Assembly (NCBI GenBank): GCA_037013685.1
Contig: CM072886.1
Location: 84,698,922-84,762,921, forward strand
Direction: 5' to 3'
Length of the DNA stretch: 64,000 bases
Source: Acridotheres tristis
Taxonomy: Eukaryota; Chordata; Aves; Passeriformes; Sturnidae
In this document: one piece after another, positions 51,237 through 63,724 of the stretch
Layout of the letters: each line of letters opens with the position of its first letter
Position numbering within the stretch: the first letter of the stretch is position 1
The notes under the pieces: model-generated
The model's database searches: none
What the model was told of the DNA's origin: nothing
Seen by the model: only the letters and a program-made list of their open reading frames with translations
Made by a program: the position numbers and the translations under genes

Positions 51237-53936
51237 GACTATTCTTGGAGCCAGCTCTGGTGAGAAGCAGTACAGCACCTTTCTCATGGCAGGGGTGGAG
51301 ACTTAACAAGTTATGCTGGATTCACTCTAGCTCCACACTGAGCTAGCCCACGTGTGTCTGCATTGGGATATAAGCAGCAGGAACTTGTAGTGACTCAATT
51401 GCTTCAAATGAAGCCAGACAGTAAAAGGAATTACTGGAAAATGGAAGCAGCAGAGAACACGAGCAGAGCTCTGCCACCTCTTGGTTAGTACAAGGTCCCT
51501 CCAAGGCCAAATTAGCTTCCCTTGTATTTCAGCTTCACAATGTCCTGCAGAATTTTTCCCATGCTGGTCCTGGGAGCAGCATCTGGCAAGGGTGGCATTC
51601 TCTCACAGTGCACAAAGGAAGTCAAACAGTAGGACATGTTCACTCTGAAAGCAGCTAAGCTTTGGGATATACCTTGAAGGCCTGCTTTGACAATCCACTG
51701 GTAAGGACAGAGGCTGTGTGTGCTGTGTCTGGCCCCCCCACCTTTTGCCTCAATAATAGATATGGCCATGCAGGGGGTGATGCATACCTAGATCTCATCC
51801 TGTGTTATGAGCAGAGGATGGCCACGACTACAGGGGCATGACGAAGGGCCCTCATACTGCAAGAGAGCCACAGAAAGCTGCAGTCTTGAAGGTGAGAGGG
51901 TTTTTGGGCAAGCAAAATGCAGAGACATACAGAGCTGGCCACCCAGCAGCATCTCAGCAAGCACCTGGGAAAAAGGAAGGGATTACAGCACATTGGTATT
52001 TTGGAGTGCAGCAGCATGCAAGGAGTGTGAGTAGTGGACAGAACACTTTCCTACGGGAGTGCAGCACTTGTTGCCTAAGTAACTAGAAATAAAAGGCTGT
52101 ACAAATGGCAGATGGAACAGCAGGAAGCTGCAGTTACATGGAGGGGTCTGCTGTGGAATTACACAGCCTGACCCAGCAAAGGAGGAGCCCCCAGGCACAG
52201 GTTCATCAGTGAGGATGTCCAGCTGGCCCTTCTTGGTTATTTCCACTAGTCTAACCAGGGAAGAAGCAACCATGCAGAGAGAGTTCTCTTCACCTGAGTG
52301 TATAACAAAGGAGCTCAGCAAAGTGTGGTCTGAAAGACATTAATTCTGTTAAATATGGGATGACATCATACAGCTCATACAGTACTGCTGGCGTCACTGT
52401 GTAAAAAAATGCTTTACCATCACACTTCTGACACTTGACTAAGATAGCAAAATAAGCCCTTATGATAAGAAAGTATGCTCACCAGGAACCTACTGCATGA
52501 TAAGACCCTATATTTCTCATCCTAGCCCCTCTACAGACCATAGTAACTGTAACTAGTTTCATCTAGAAAGGTAGACACTGTCAAAAGAAGGGTAGAAGAT
52601 TGCCAAGTAAAGAGCAAGTTCTATGCACTTCCTCTGAGCAGAAGAGCAAAAATCTAGTCATAGGTTAATTATGCACCCTTTTTTTCCCCGAGATTCAAGC
52701 AGGTACCTGCAGAGAGTGTTCATGGAATCAGCCCCAGAGAAAAGCCTCTCACTTTAGAGAAAAGAGAACAATTAAAATTTTAACATACAACACAGTACAA
52801 TACAATGAGTAAAACCATGAAAGTAAAAAAAAAAAAGAAAGGGCAAGAAAGTAATGTATTACAGAGATATTGAATGCACAAATTTGTAAATTTGTGCATA
52901 TTTTTAATACAAATGCATTTATTTGAAGAGTACTACCAGGTAGCTAAGAGTAAAGTCTCCCTTAATTTAGATCTCAGGTTCTTCAGTTTCAGACTGTTAG
53001 TTAAACCTTTTAGTTTAAAACTGAACAAAGGTTTAGGACATCTACAGATGGGAACAACTGTAAAAATACAAGTGCACTATCAAAGAAACAAGATACTTTA
53101 AAAATAATTTTAAATTATCCCTAATACAAAGTTACCTCAGTCACTGGCCATATGCTATCTAAAATTATCATTCACATTTGCTAACTGTCATCTATAAAGC
53201 TCTTTATCTTAAAACTACCTTGTAATATTTCTTCTCTTACCTTGCTGTAGATAACATATATCAGCTTCCTAAAAAGTTATTCAGGAATGTCAGACTTCTA
53301 CTTCTCAGTTCTCTGGCTGCTGCACCAGCACTAGGCAGAGCAGTCTGGAAATTAAAGCAAACAGTACCAGCTGTCCTCACTGGAGTGTTTATCAAATAAA
53401 GACACTTCTCATTGCACAACAACAAATTGTGCTTGTAAATACAGGACTCCTTCCACTTGTGCTCCCTCAGAGGAGTCTTCAGACACAGCTACAGTTCCCA
53501 AAGTGGTTTGCAAGGCCTCTCCTGAATGAGGTTGTTTGCACTTCACTACTCACATAAACCAGCCCTATCACATCATCCCTTCAGGGAAAGCAAAGCTTTC
53601 ATAAACTACTCTATAAACCAAATGTCCACCCTGTAATAGTCTTCAATGAAAATAAAAATCAAATAATCAAATTGTCACCGAAGAATATGAAGAGGCAAAT
53701 ACAAAAAAACCCTCAAAACCAGAAACAATTCTCTGAAAGATTGCTAGGATAGTAATTTCCTTTTGTAAATACAGAAGATAGTAGGGTTTTTTTCCAAAGA
53801 AAAATATGTCTGAACTCAGGATAATTCTGAGTCTCATTGCTGCCATCACAGCTGTATCAGTCCTATGTTACCTCTGAGATTTAGAGAAAGCAGCACTGAA
53901 ACTGTCAAAGAAATTGTTTTAGTCAAAAGCTCCTGG
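51237..53936. other. Unique non-coding stretch
   Basis: A moderately GC-richer part spans about 51500-52330, holding several overlapping short frames on both strands (up to 112 codons) with no recognised domain. It may include very old repeat sequence. From 52700 on the DNA is AT-rich and includes the inverted repeat at 52874-52899. Confidence 0.4.
52874..52920. repeat. 12-bp inverted repeat plus adjoining 10-bp palindrome
   Basis: ATGCACAAATTT (52874-52885) and AAATTTGTGCAT (52888-52899) are perfect reverse complements with a 2-nt centre. Eleven bases later comes the perfect palindrome AAATGCATTT (52911-52920). Both contain ATGCA...AAAT words related to POU/octamer half sites. Perfect 12-bp arms this close together are unlikely by chance in 64 kb. 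A dimeric factor site or a small cruciform are possible; function is unknown. Confidence 0.7.
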
Positions 53937-53941
53937 GATCC

Positions 53942-54517
53942 TCTGCTGGTTTTGGCTGGGATACAGTTAATTTTCTTCACAATGGCGGGTATGGTGTTGT
54001 GTTTTGGACTTGTGCTGGACACAGGATTGATAATACAGAGGTGTTTTGGTTATTGCTGAGCAGGGCTTACACAGAGACAAGGCCTTTGCTGCTTTTTGTG
54101 CTGCCACACTGGCAGGAGGGGTGGGGATGCATGGGAGGAGACACAGCCAGGACAGGTGACCCCAGCTGACCAAAGGGATATTCCAGGCTATATGACATCA
54201 TGCTTGGTATATAAAGTGAGGGAAGAAGGAGGAAGGAGGGGACATTTGGAGTGATGGCATTTGTCTTCCCACAAGCCCTTATGCATGATGAGTCCCTGCT
54301 ATCCTGGAGATTGCTGAACACCTGCCCGCCCATGGGAAGCAGTGAATTAATTCCTTGTTTTGTTTCCTTCCATGTGCAGCTTTTTCTTTCCTCATTAAAC
54401 TGTCATTATCTCAACCCATGAGTTTTCTAGCTTTTATCCTTCCTTCTCTCCTTCTGTTGGGGGAGTGAATGAGTGGCTGCATAGGGCTTGGTGCCTGGTG
54501 GGGATTAAACCATGACA
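53942..54517 (+). mobile_element. Solo LTR (avian ERV), better-preserved copy
   Basis: 576 bp flanked by a perfect 5-bp target-site duplication GATCC (53937-53941 and 54518-54522). It ends ACA, and its start has drifted from TG to TC. Promoter anatomy is visible: a CRE-like TGACATCA at 54193-54200, a TATA box TATATAAAG at 54208-54216 and a poly(A)-type ATTAAA at 54394-54399. It is homologous along its length to the copy at 35471-35986. A 5-bp duplication fits class I or class III (ERVL-like) elements. No internal region is present, so it is the product of LTR-LTR recombination. Confidence 0.93.
54208..54216 (+). promoter_or_regulatory. TATA box within solo LTR
   Basis: TATATAAAG lies 8 bp downstream of TGACATCA. 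The order and spacing are those of an LTR core promoter. Whether it is still active is unknown. Confidence 0.5.
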
Positions 54518-54522
54518 GATCC

Positions 54523-57500
54523 AAAAGAACATTTAACCATTAAAGAGTTCATATACATATTTTTTAATGTTTCCAGTGAAAAGCCCACAAAATTTCTGGT
54601 ATAACCCCTGGCATTTTATTTATTTCTGAAGCGCGTTAGACATTGCAGCTAATTTCCTCTTTCCATGTACAGTAATAAAAGTACTTCAGTACATCAACTT
54701 CTTATCACCATCTGTTGTAAAATAGATAATGGATCAAAACTTCAGGAGTCACTGTGTCTAGGAAGAGTTAATATATCCAGCATTCTCTGCTGTCTTTGGC
54801 TAGCTTCTTATCTTTTCCTGCCCATTAGATCTCTGAACTTCCTTTGTATTGCTGACCAGGTGAACTGAGATACCTAGATCAGCTTTCCATTTCATGCTGT
54901 TGAATGATTGTCGATCAGGAGTTCATTCAAGTAATAAGTGCAGAGGAAAGCCTGAATACCAGATTGTCTGAACTGATCCTCTGATCTAGGGACCAGAAAA
55001 GAAACATCTCTGATCAGCACAAGAGGTTTGCCTGCCCAACAGCTGTGGGCAACACTTACAGAGGACAGAAGTGAGATTGGACCAGAAACAAGATTTCATC
55101 ATTTACATGCCAGTAAGGAAGAAACTGTATTGAGCTATATCAGCAATTTCTACACTAAATAAAGAGGTACAAAGTGCCTGGCACATATACCATTGCCCCT
55201 TTCAGTCTCAAGCACTTCAGAGGTCAAGCAGGACCCATCTTGGCCACCCATACAAATGGAAAGGGAGCTCTACCTGCTTTCCTATTCCATGCCTCTCCAG
55301 AGGCAGGTATTATGGTCACAAATTATTTGTTTAAACACTCACATACCTTTTTGCAACCAAAACCATAAGTGGAGTTAGAGAAAACTGAGAGAGGGAAATC
55401 TCACCCTCTTCCTCTCTTTATTTCCAGGCAGAATCTTCAAAAAAATTGCCAGCCACCCTGAACTAACCTTGCTGCTTTGAAATCCACATAGAAAACTAGA
55501 GGAAAAAAAAAGTCTCTCTTCCATTCCTGTCCTTATTCCTCACTCTCACTTGCCCACATTCCATAATCTCCCTCAAGATATGACAAAATTTATGAAATAT
55601 GAAAAAGAAATTTCACTGTGTTTTGAGAGAATAGGATGTTGGAAAATCTCAGGTTGAAACTGGACCACAAGGAAAAGAAACCCATATGAATGCAAGCTAA
55701 ACCAGAGGGATGTTTTCTTACATAATGATGTTAGCTGGTCAGTTTGTAGAAGACTGGAGGAAAAAAAAAAAAAAAAAGCTCCAGAAGAGAAAAAATAATG
55801 GTCCAGTGGGACTAAATAGAGGTTTGGGCAATTAAAGAGGTGCATATTGAAGATAAAATATGGCAAAGAACCATAAAAATCGTTCTAATTTAGCCTTAAC
55901 TGTTTTAAAATTCTTTGTGAGCTAGACCAGTCTGTAACTACACTGTTTCACCAGGGTCTTAATTTGCATAAGAGCATCCAACAATGTCAAACAAATGCCT
56001 TTTTAGGGCTAAGATCATGAAGAATTGCAGAATTCTAACAAGGGAAAGGCCATATGTTACAAGCCTAGAAGAGAAGCAGGGAAGAGCAACTTTCAGACAC
56101 ATAATGGTTCTAGGCTGCTAACAGTTGGAGCACTTACCTTAATCACTCAAGCAAACCAAGCAAGTAAACTGTATGCTGCAGTGGATGTGAGGAAAGCACA
56201 CTACGCTTCCAGCAACACCCACATCCACACACCATCTTTAGGGCAGTGCATACAGTGAGAGGACAGCTGGGAAAATACTCAGAACCATGGCAAGTTTCCT
56301 TGCAAGTGAAAAGCAGAATACAACTTGAAAGAGATGAAGACCTGAACTTTACACAGGTCCAATTTTGGTGAAAGTTCAATTTCCTTTTTCTTGTCCTTTT
56401 TCTTGAGTTCTCGCATTCCTCTTCTATTAGATAACTGCCTTAGTCACCTGGAATCAGCTGAGATGACGCCAAAATAAGTTGGAATGCGCACAGGAAGATA
56501 TCCATTTCTCTTGCTTTCTACAGAGGGTATAAACACACTGTTTTCAGAAAAGTGTGGACTTTGAAAGGCTGAACAGTTCCAGCAAGTTCTCTAAGAACTT
56601 AAGTCTTCAGTTTTATCAGTGGCATTAACTACAAGTCAGATGCTGATCATACTAAATGACATTTTTTTTCTGCATGGCATTGCTAGAGTTCTTAGGCGGT
56701 TGCTCTCTAATCAATGTTGACAATATTTGGGTTATAAATGAATTTTAAAAATAATTAAAAACTTGGAGAAACTAATAATTTTAGTGGTTGTCTAGGTGAT
56801 TTAAATAAGTTGTCTGCCAGTTAATAAATTCAGCTCTCTCCTTTTAGCACAGAAGGTGGCACTTGTCTGTTGGGCATTAAAGCCATGTAAGGAACTAGGC
56901 TGACACATCAGAGTGTGCACAGCTTAGCATCAAACATGTTGATCTGATAATATCATTTACAAGCACTGTGTGATAGCCCAGGTAACAGCACCAGGGCCAC
57001 TTGCAAACAGAATAAGGTTTACTCTAAATACACCATGGAGATAAATGACCAGGCAATTTTTAAAATTTATGTATAAAGTAGATTATTTATCTAAAGAAGC
57101 TCAAGAAAAAAAGAGGAAAAGGTAGAGCTTTTCTACATTTTCCCCTTCTCCTTTCCCACAATCATCTGTACCTGACATTCACTGACTCCTGAGGTGCTGG
57201 GAAGAATAAAGTGTGATAAAATAGTGGACCTGCTATCACTCTCTGCTTTGTGTTAGACTGGTTACTTTGTGTTAGCATGGTTACTTCTGTGAATTTAACA
57301 AGTCAATTTGTGTCTCATCTTGTTTCTGCTCAGCAGAGACATTATGTACTCATTTTCATATGACTTTTCAGAGGGTGGAACTAATCACTTCTAACTTTAT
57401 CTGCTTGGCGACTACACCAGTACCTGCTGCATTATTACACTACAATGCAATAGATTGTTAGCTATATTTACTCAGAATAGGCCTATATGTGTGATGACTC

Positions 57501-59174
57501 TCTTAGAGCATGACAGCAGTAATTCATAGTTCAGAGATACAGAATGGGTAAAGGCTTCTCCCTCACTCTTTGTTTCCACAGCTATGGACTTTGCCTCAGA
57601 TCCTCTACAAGTTCTAGTTTAGACTAGGATTTGAATAGCATGCTGATCTATTGTTTAAAATACACACAGCTTAGAAGTTGTACTGAAAAAGACAATTAAA
57701 CTGTAAATTCCTGTTTCCCATCTCATGTTTCTTTGCAAAGAAGGACCCTAAAAAATTGTTTCTTCTCCCTCTGTGGAACATCCATTTTGCCTTTCCCAGT
57801 TCATTCTCAACAGTTCATTTACTCAAAAGATCATGTTCCCAGAGAGAGGGAAGAAGCTCCAGGTAAATTTTTCTCAGCATTATTCTGTTTCAACATAGAC
57901 AATAGCAAACATCAGACAAAGCTGTTGCTTCCCTTACAAGGCTGACTTCCTGAATACAGCATTCCAGGTTTCGTGATACTTGTATCAATGGTCACATGTA
58001 GTTCTCAGCAAAACAGAAGTTTTCTTTCTTTCTAAGTGCTCAGTGAAAGTATGCAGAATATGAAAAAAAAAAAAGACTGTTTACTGAAAATCCACCTTTG
58101 TGACCTTTATACAGTGGGTTTTTAACATACCAAAAAATGGTCAAGAGACACAGAATACCTTGCCTGCTCTAAAAAGAAAAAACAAGTTCCTCTACAAACC
58201 CCTCATTTGTCTGCTGGGATGCCAGCATCAGACAGTAACACTCCTTCCCAAATTTTCTCCTTTTCACAGAACAATTTCTTGGTAAATAAACACAGAGCAC
58301 CTCTGAACAATCTTCCAATCTCCCAGATCTAGGCTCAAAGAAAATGAAAGTGATCTGGAGTTCTAATTCTACAGTATGAAATATTTCTTCAGTCTGACTA
58401 AAGCTGTGATCCTTTTCTTAGACCATATGACTTTTATAGTCACAACCCTTCCAGCATTGAAAAGATGAGGACTGTGCAATTTTCATCCTGTGATGAGACA
58501 ATGGTTGTTCCATAAAAATAAAAGTGCCAACTCTGTGATGGATCTGCAGATGAGAGCACACCCTATATTCCATTTCAGCTTTGGTTCTCTAAGCATATCT
58601 TCAGAAATATTCAATATCTCACTCACCTTTTCCCTTCCTCCTCTCACTTTCTGGAGCTTTTGATTAAACACGTGTTCTACACTTGCAATATGATATCTAA
58701 TGCCATCCCTCAGTGCGGTTACACTACTATTCTATTAAAACTATGCCTCCTGGCTACACATTGCTCCTTCTTCTATTAGAAAGATGTCATGGCTGCATTA
58801 AAACCTCTCCCTATAAAGCCACAACTGTTCTTTGGGCCAGCTACTGCTGGATCTATCATTTAGCCAGGGAACTATCAGCCCCTCAACACTTAGGTAAGTA
58901 GCAGCTGGTTAGAGCCAGGCTCTTGAAAGGTAAAGATTAACAATCAGACAGAACCATCCTGAATTACCCTTAACTATCCTGCTGTTACCCTCCTACTTTC
59001 TTTACACAAAAACAGAGACCAAAGATGCACACTGTCAGATTCTGAATCATCAACATATTCTCAGTACTGTCAAAGTCTCCACAGAAAGAAACCAAGAAAG
59101 GAAAGGTAAAGTAACCTCCACAAGGTCGCTAACATCCAGCAAAGTGTGAACCCAGAGGTAAGCTGGATTTCATT
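54523..59174. other. Unique non-coding stretch
   Basis: No gene is recognised. It contains an A17 run at 55761-55777, a reverse octamer ATTTGCAT at 55962-55969, a 12-bp CTTTTTCTTG-type duplication at 56382-56405 and a 19-bp tandem pair at 57247-57284. Open frames stay below 100 codons. Confidence 0.45.
57247..57284. repeat. 19-bp tandem duplication
   Basis: TTTGTGTTAGACTGGTTAC at 57247-57265 is followed directly by TTTGTGTTAGCATGGTTAC at 57266-57284. The two copies differ only at AC versus CA. A small local duplication. Confidence 0.85.
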
Positions 59175-59234
59175 TAATGGCTGGACTCAACGATCTTAGA
59201 GGTTTTTTCCCTACTTTAACAATTCTATGATCTT
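59175..59234 (+). mobile_element. CR1 3' tail remnant
   Basis: GGCTGGACTCAACGATCTTAG (59179-59199), then AGGTTTTTTCCC and AACAATTCTATGATC, match the last 50-60 bp of avian CR1: the conserved 3' stem region and one ATTCTATG terminal octamer. This is an extreme 5' truncation of a plus-strand CR1. Confidence 0.8.
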
Positions 59235-62200
59235 TAAAAGAGGTCTCCCTGTTGAGGGCAGAGAGAGAAAAAGTCATTGGTTAAATGTGACCTCACCCTA
59301 ACGAGGCATCAGCCCCAAGTCCTTGTAACTTAATGGAAGCATAAACTTTACCAAATACATCTGGACCACTACAAAAAAAGGAAATTGAGTTTCTTCTGAT
59401 ATACAAGATGCATTTAACAGTTTCCCTCTGCAGCTGTTAATGTCACTTTTCTGGTAGAAGCATTAACAATACCTCTCCCATCCCAGCCATATTCATTATT
59501 TTTCCATTATTCCATTATTATTCTGCTGTGCCTGTTTCAGTTCTTGAAAACTTACTCAACTCTTCCTTGTTTCCACAAGAAGGGCATTTTTTCATTGCTA
59601 TCCAACAATTAGAGTGCAATATTTATCATGACATTTTGCCTACACCTCTGACATAAGCTTTGAGCATATGAAAGCTGTACATATGCCACTCTAGCTCATA
59701 CTGATGACCCTTTTTGTTTTCACAACACATCTCCTGCTTCATCTGTAAAAACTTCCCTTTTTTTTTTTTTTTTCACAGTATCACATAACCCAGGTGCTAC
59801 TTTGTCTCAGAAATGGGAAGCTTTTGACATTTACTTTCCAGTATACAGTTTCCACACCTTTAGTCATATAAGTGAGCCAACTAGTCTGTCAAAATATTTT
59901 GCTCCCTGTGGCTCTCCAGCACATCTATTAATGTAACACAATTGGGCTTGGATTTATAAGAATTTAGTAATTAAAAATGTATTCCAAATAGTTAAACCTG
60001 CAAGAAATGTCAATTAACTAACTTTGCCATGTAACGCATGAAACCGCTTATGTACAAACATAAAACTTGTCTAAAATATGAAGTGGCCTCTGCTCCCATG
60101 TTCCCCTTTTTGCTGCTCTGCAAGAGAAAGAGAAGCAGGCATGCCCAGAGCTACATCTGGATATACAGAAGTCACTGCAATGCCTATCAACGAGTTAACC
60201 ACACACGTAGCATCCCACAGCAGGGCAGCTCCAGAATCAATCAGCACTGAAGATTAAAACCGGACGTTGCAACTGCCTCCTGTTACTCCAATTTTTTACT
60301 GCCTCCTCTCTACTCTCCCTGTTAGCAGGAGGCACCAGTTTCCTTTTCCTTTGGGACAGGGAATTTTGAGTCAATACTACATCTCTTCCACCTGCTGTGC
60401 AGCTACATTGTGGGAGGCCCAGCATTTCTATGAGTGCCCTGCTCAAATATGCCCCAATCTCCACATTCTAGTGAGGGCCAGCAGGGACTTCATGGCCCTG
60501 AATAACCTGGATGGAGACTCCCACCTACTTCTTGCCACAGGTCCTTGAGCAGCTGCAGCTCAGTTCAGGGTGCGTTCCCAGCCCTGCCCTGGGTCAGATT
60601 CTCACAATGTGCAGCCTGTTTCCAGCCTGCCCTTGGGGCCTTGCACCTCCACAAACCTTGGACTCAGTGCTGGAGGGTGCCTCTGCTGCTCCCAGCTGGA
60701 TGCTGGCCATGTCAGAAGTGTCACTGAAGTCTGCCACTTACCTCAGACAAGGGGACAGCACCCCATCCCTAAGGCATGACCTGCCATGGGCTCACCCTGT
60801 CTCTCAGCTCAGCCCATCACACAGAGCAGCCCTGCTGGCCTGAGAGGAAGGGTGTGAATGACACAGCAGATGTTATAAAGATGAATAAAAATTGGCAAAA
60901 GAGCATCTCAGCCTCCAGTGTGCTCTCTCTCCCAGGACTAGCACACTTGACAGCACCTTTGAGCCAAGCATCTGTTAGCTCCCGCCTAGTCCAAGAAAAC
61001 TGGCAAACCCATATCCTGCCATAACTCAGAGGCTAATGAATCCTCTAGCATTTGCTGCTGCCAGAACTCAGGACTGCCTGCCCTCTGCAGTGTTATTTTT
61101 TCCTCTAGTGCTAGATCACCCTGGAATGGATTGTTCTGCTTAGATTAACCACAGGATTGCTCATGCTGTAAATTAAAGATCCCTTTCTGTAACTTTGCAT
61201 TTTCTGGTCTTTGTGCCACAAATCTCTCTAGCTGTGTTGTTGATATACCTGGCACTTGGCAAAACATTTTCCTGGAAACATATTTCTATAGCTACAGCTG
61301 TGTCCATAACTAACTTGCTGTCACAGTTTGTGTCTGTACAGCTTGTGTCTGTAATCCTTCTATACTCTTTAGAAGCTAGCACAGTGCTGTCAAATGGCTA
61401 TCTCTCTCTTCTGAGGAGCTCTACAAGCAAACAGCAAAGCATTTTTAAAAACTTCTACCCTCAAACTCTGTAATTCCACTATCTGGTTATATGCACAACA
61501 ATCCTAGATACCTACCCATCTGCATAAGACATATCAGATCCACAGTTTCAGTGGCTGTCCCTTTCTCTTCTCATTTTTGCAAGCAGGGACATGACAAATC
61601 CTTGTCTCTTCAGCAGTAAAATGACTTTCCTGTAATAGGTAACAAAATCAAGTGTTGATTACTTTCTCTCACACTGAAAATTTCTCCCTTCTGGCACTGG
61701 ATCTTTTTTGTTCTCTTTGAATTGCAGTCAAGACTTCTAATAGCACAAAAAGATTAATTAAATCAGTCATAAAAGCCCTGCTAGTCAGAGCAGAAACACC
61801 ATGCTTGACCTTTATTTCAATAGGAAAGCACTTAAATAAATAGTTTATTTTTTCCCTCAGAACTCTGCAACACAACTATGAGCAAAACTAAATAACTTGC
61901 TTTTTCTACAATTTCAACCATTCAATTAAACAAAAAGTAGTATACGGTCTTTCTAACAGCCGACTTTTAAAGTACCAAGACACAAACCACACAGCACCTC
62001 TTACTTTTGTACAGAACATACTCCTGTCAGTGGGCAATCTCATTCAAGATGTGTAACAAGTGTGCTGACAGCCCCACCCCACACTTTTGGATTAATCCCT
62101 CACAGTTAGAGCAGCGTATGTACTCACAAACATAATCATAGGAGAACATCTTCCAAGAACAATAACCTGCCTGTCAAACCATGCCGAGGAAATTTTCTAG

Positions 62201-63724
62201 AGACACTTTGACCCTTGCTAGCTGAACTTAGCTCACGTTTTATTTCTGATTGCATGGCATCATGACAAGAGGTACAGTATGAATATGGAAAAGATTTCCT
62301 GAGATTTCCGTCATCCAGAATTCTTTTCATGACATGAATGTGACAGGGCTTGTCAGCACCTCCTCCCAACCTGCACCACCTCTCTCTGTCACCTAAGAGC
62401 TAGTCAGAATATAACCCAAAGAAATGACAACCAGCCCTCTAAGGATGTGGTTTGCAGAGCAGCCGTGATAAAAAAGCACAAGCCAAGGGGAGGAAAGAGA
62501 CTCTTAAATAGCTGTGAGATGACACATTTCCTCATTAGTCCAGCAGACAGCTTATCAACGGGTATTACCTTACATTTCAGAATGATTCCTGAGAGCAAGG
62601 AGTGGAGCTGCACAGAATAAAGGGGTGCCAGGGGATCTGCCATCACCATGGTAATGCTGGCATACCACTCACACCTTAGCAGCTTAGGTCTCCCTTGTCT
62701 CAACAGAACCCAGCAAGATTTTTTTTCCCCCCCAACAGATTGTGATTCAGTCACCACAGAAGCAAGAGAAACTCCTCTCTTTACTCTTCAGCTGATGTTA
62801 TGCTCTGAATGGCTTTTATTTTGCATGAAGTACATGGTTATTAGCCACCAGGGCAGAGGCACACAGGCACCTGCATCCCTTCACTGTTAGCACTGCCCTG
62901 CAGAACCTCTGACAAAGATCAAACCTGTCTTAAGTACTTGCCTAGAGAAAAAATGCACGCAGACCATAAGCAGCCTGTGACATACTAAGAGGTGATCTGC
63001 AACCAGACAGCAAGGGAAAATTCATAGCTATACCTTGTATAGAAAACTCAAGTATATGTAGAAATAATAAGTACTGAAAGAGTGGATGGCTTTCTATTGG
63101 CGAGGCTTGGCACCTCAAGTCAATGAGGAGCCAATGCAAGTGGGTACACCTGCCGCAGGGATGACTTGGTACTACACCAGGGCACCCTGGATCCATCTCT
63201 GAGGTCACATCGATGGCATCACAGGAGTGAATGGCTGGCTTCTTACCAGCAGCTCAGCCTCAGCACCTGCATTAGCTGGGACAAGGCAAACTCTGTGGAC
63301 TTCTTGCTGGTTCATCTGCAATATCTTCCAACAGACAGTTCTTTTGTTGACTGTCAAGGGTTGCATGGCCCCTTCTTTCCCACCCCTTGTGAAAAGGTGC
63401 CATCTCTTCAGCACTGAGGACTGAAAGATTGGAGTGAAGAGGGCCTGCCTTCTGTCTAACTGATGCATTCCCCACTTGGCAAGGGACATTCCCATTATCT
63501 GTCCTGCCATCCTCAGATGGGAAGGAACACCTATAGCCATGCAGAAGGTGATCTGTCCAACCACCATCCAAGCCTTGACTTCAAACCATCACCAGCATCA
63601 GCTCCATCACTGCCCTGGGTCACATCACCAGCAGCAGCATCCCCAGACCTGGAATTTGTCCTGCTGAGCCACAGCAATGCTCCTCCAGCCATCCCCTTCT
63701 GCTGCCCATGCTCACCTAGCTGGA
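59235..63724. other. Unique non-coding stretch
   Basis: No gene is recognised. It contains a T run of about 16 at 59758-59773, a GC-richer segment at 60290-60850 with overlapping short frames, and a 15-bp tandem pair at 61324-61353. From about 63160 the sequence is GC-richer and may be old repeat DNA related to the CR1 fragment to its right, but I could not align it. Confidence 0.4.
61324..61353. repeat. 15-bp tandem duplication
   Basis: CAGTTTGTGTCTGTA and CAGCTTGTGTCTGTA lie head to tail with one difference. Confidence 0.85.

Noticed and set aside
62404..62757. 117-codon minus-strand frame
   Set aside because: No domain recognised, no splice or promoter context. Ordinary chance frame.
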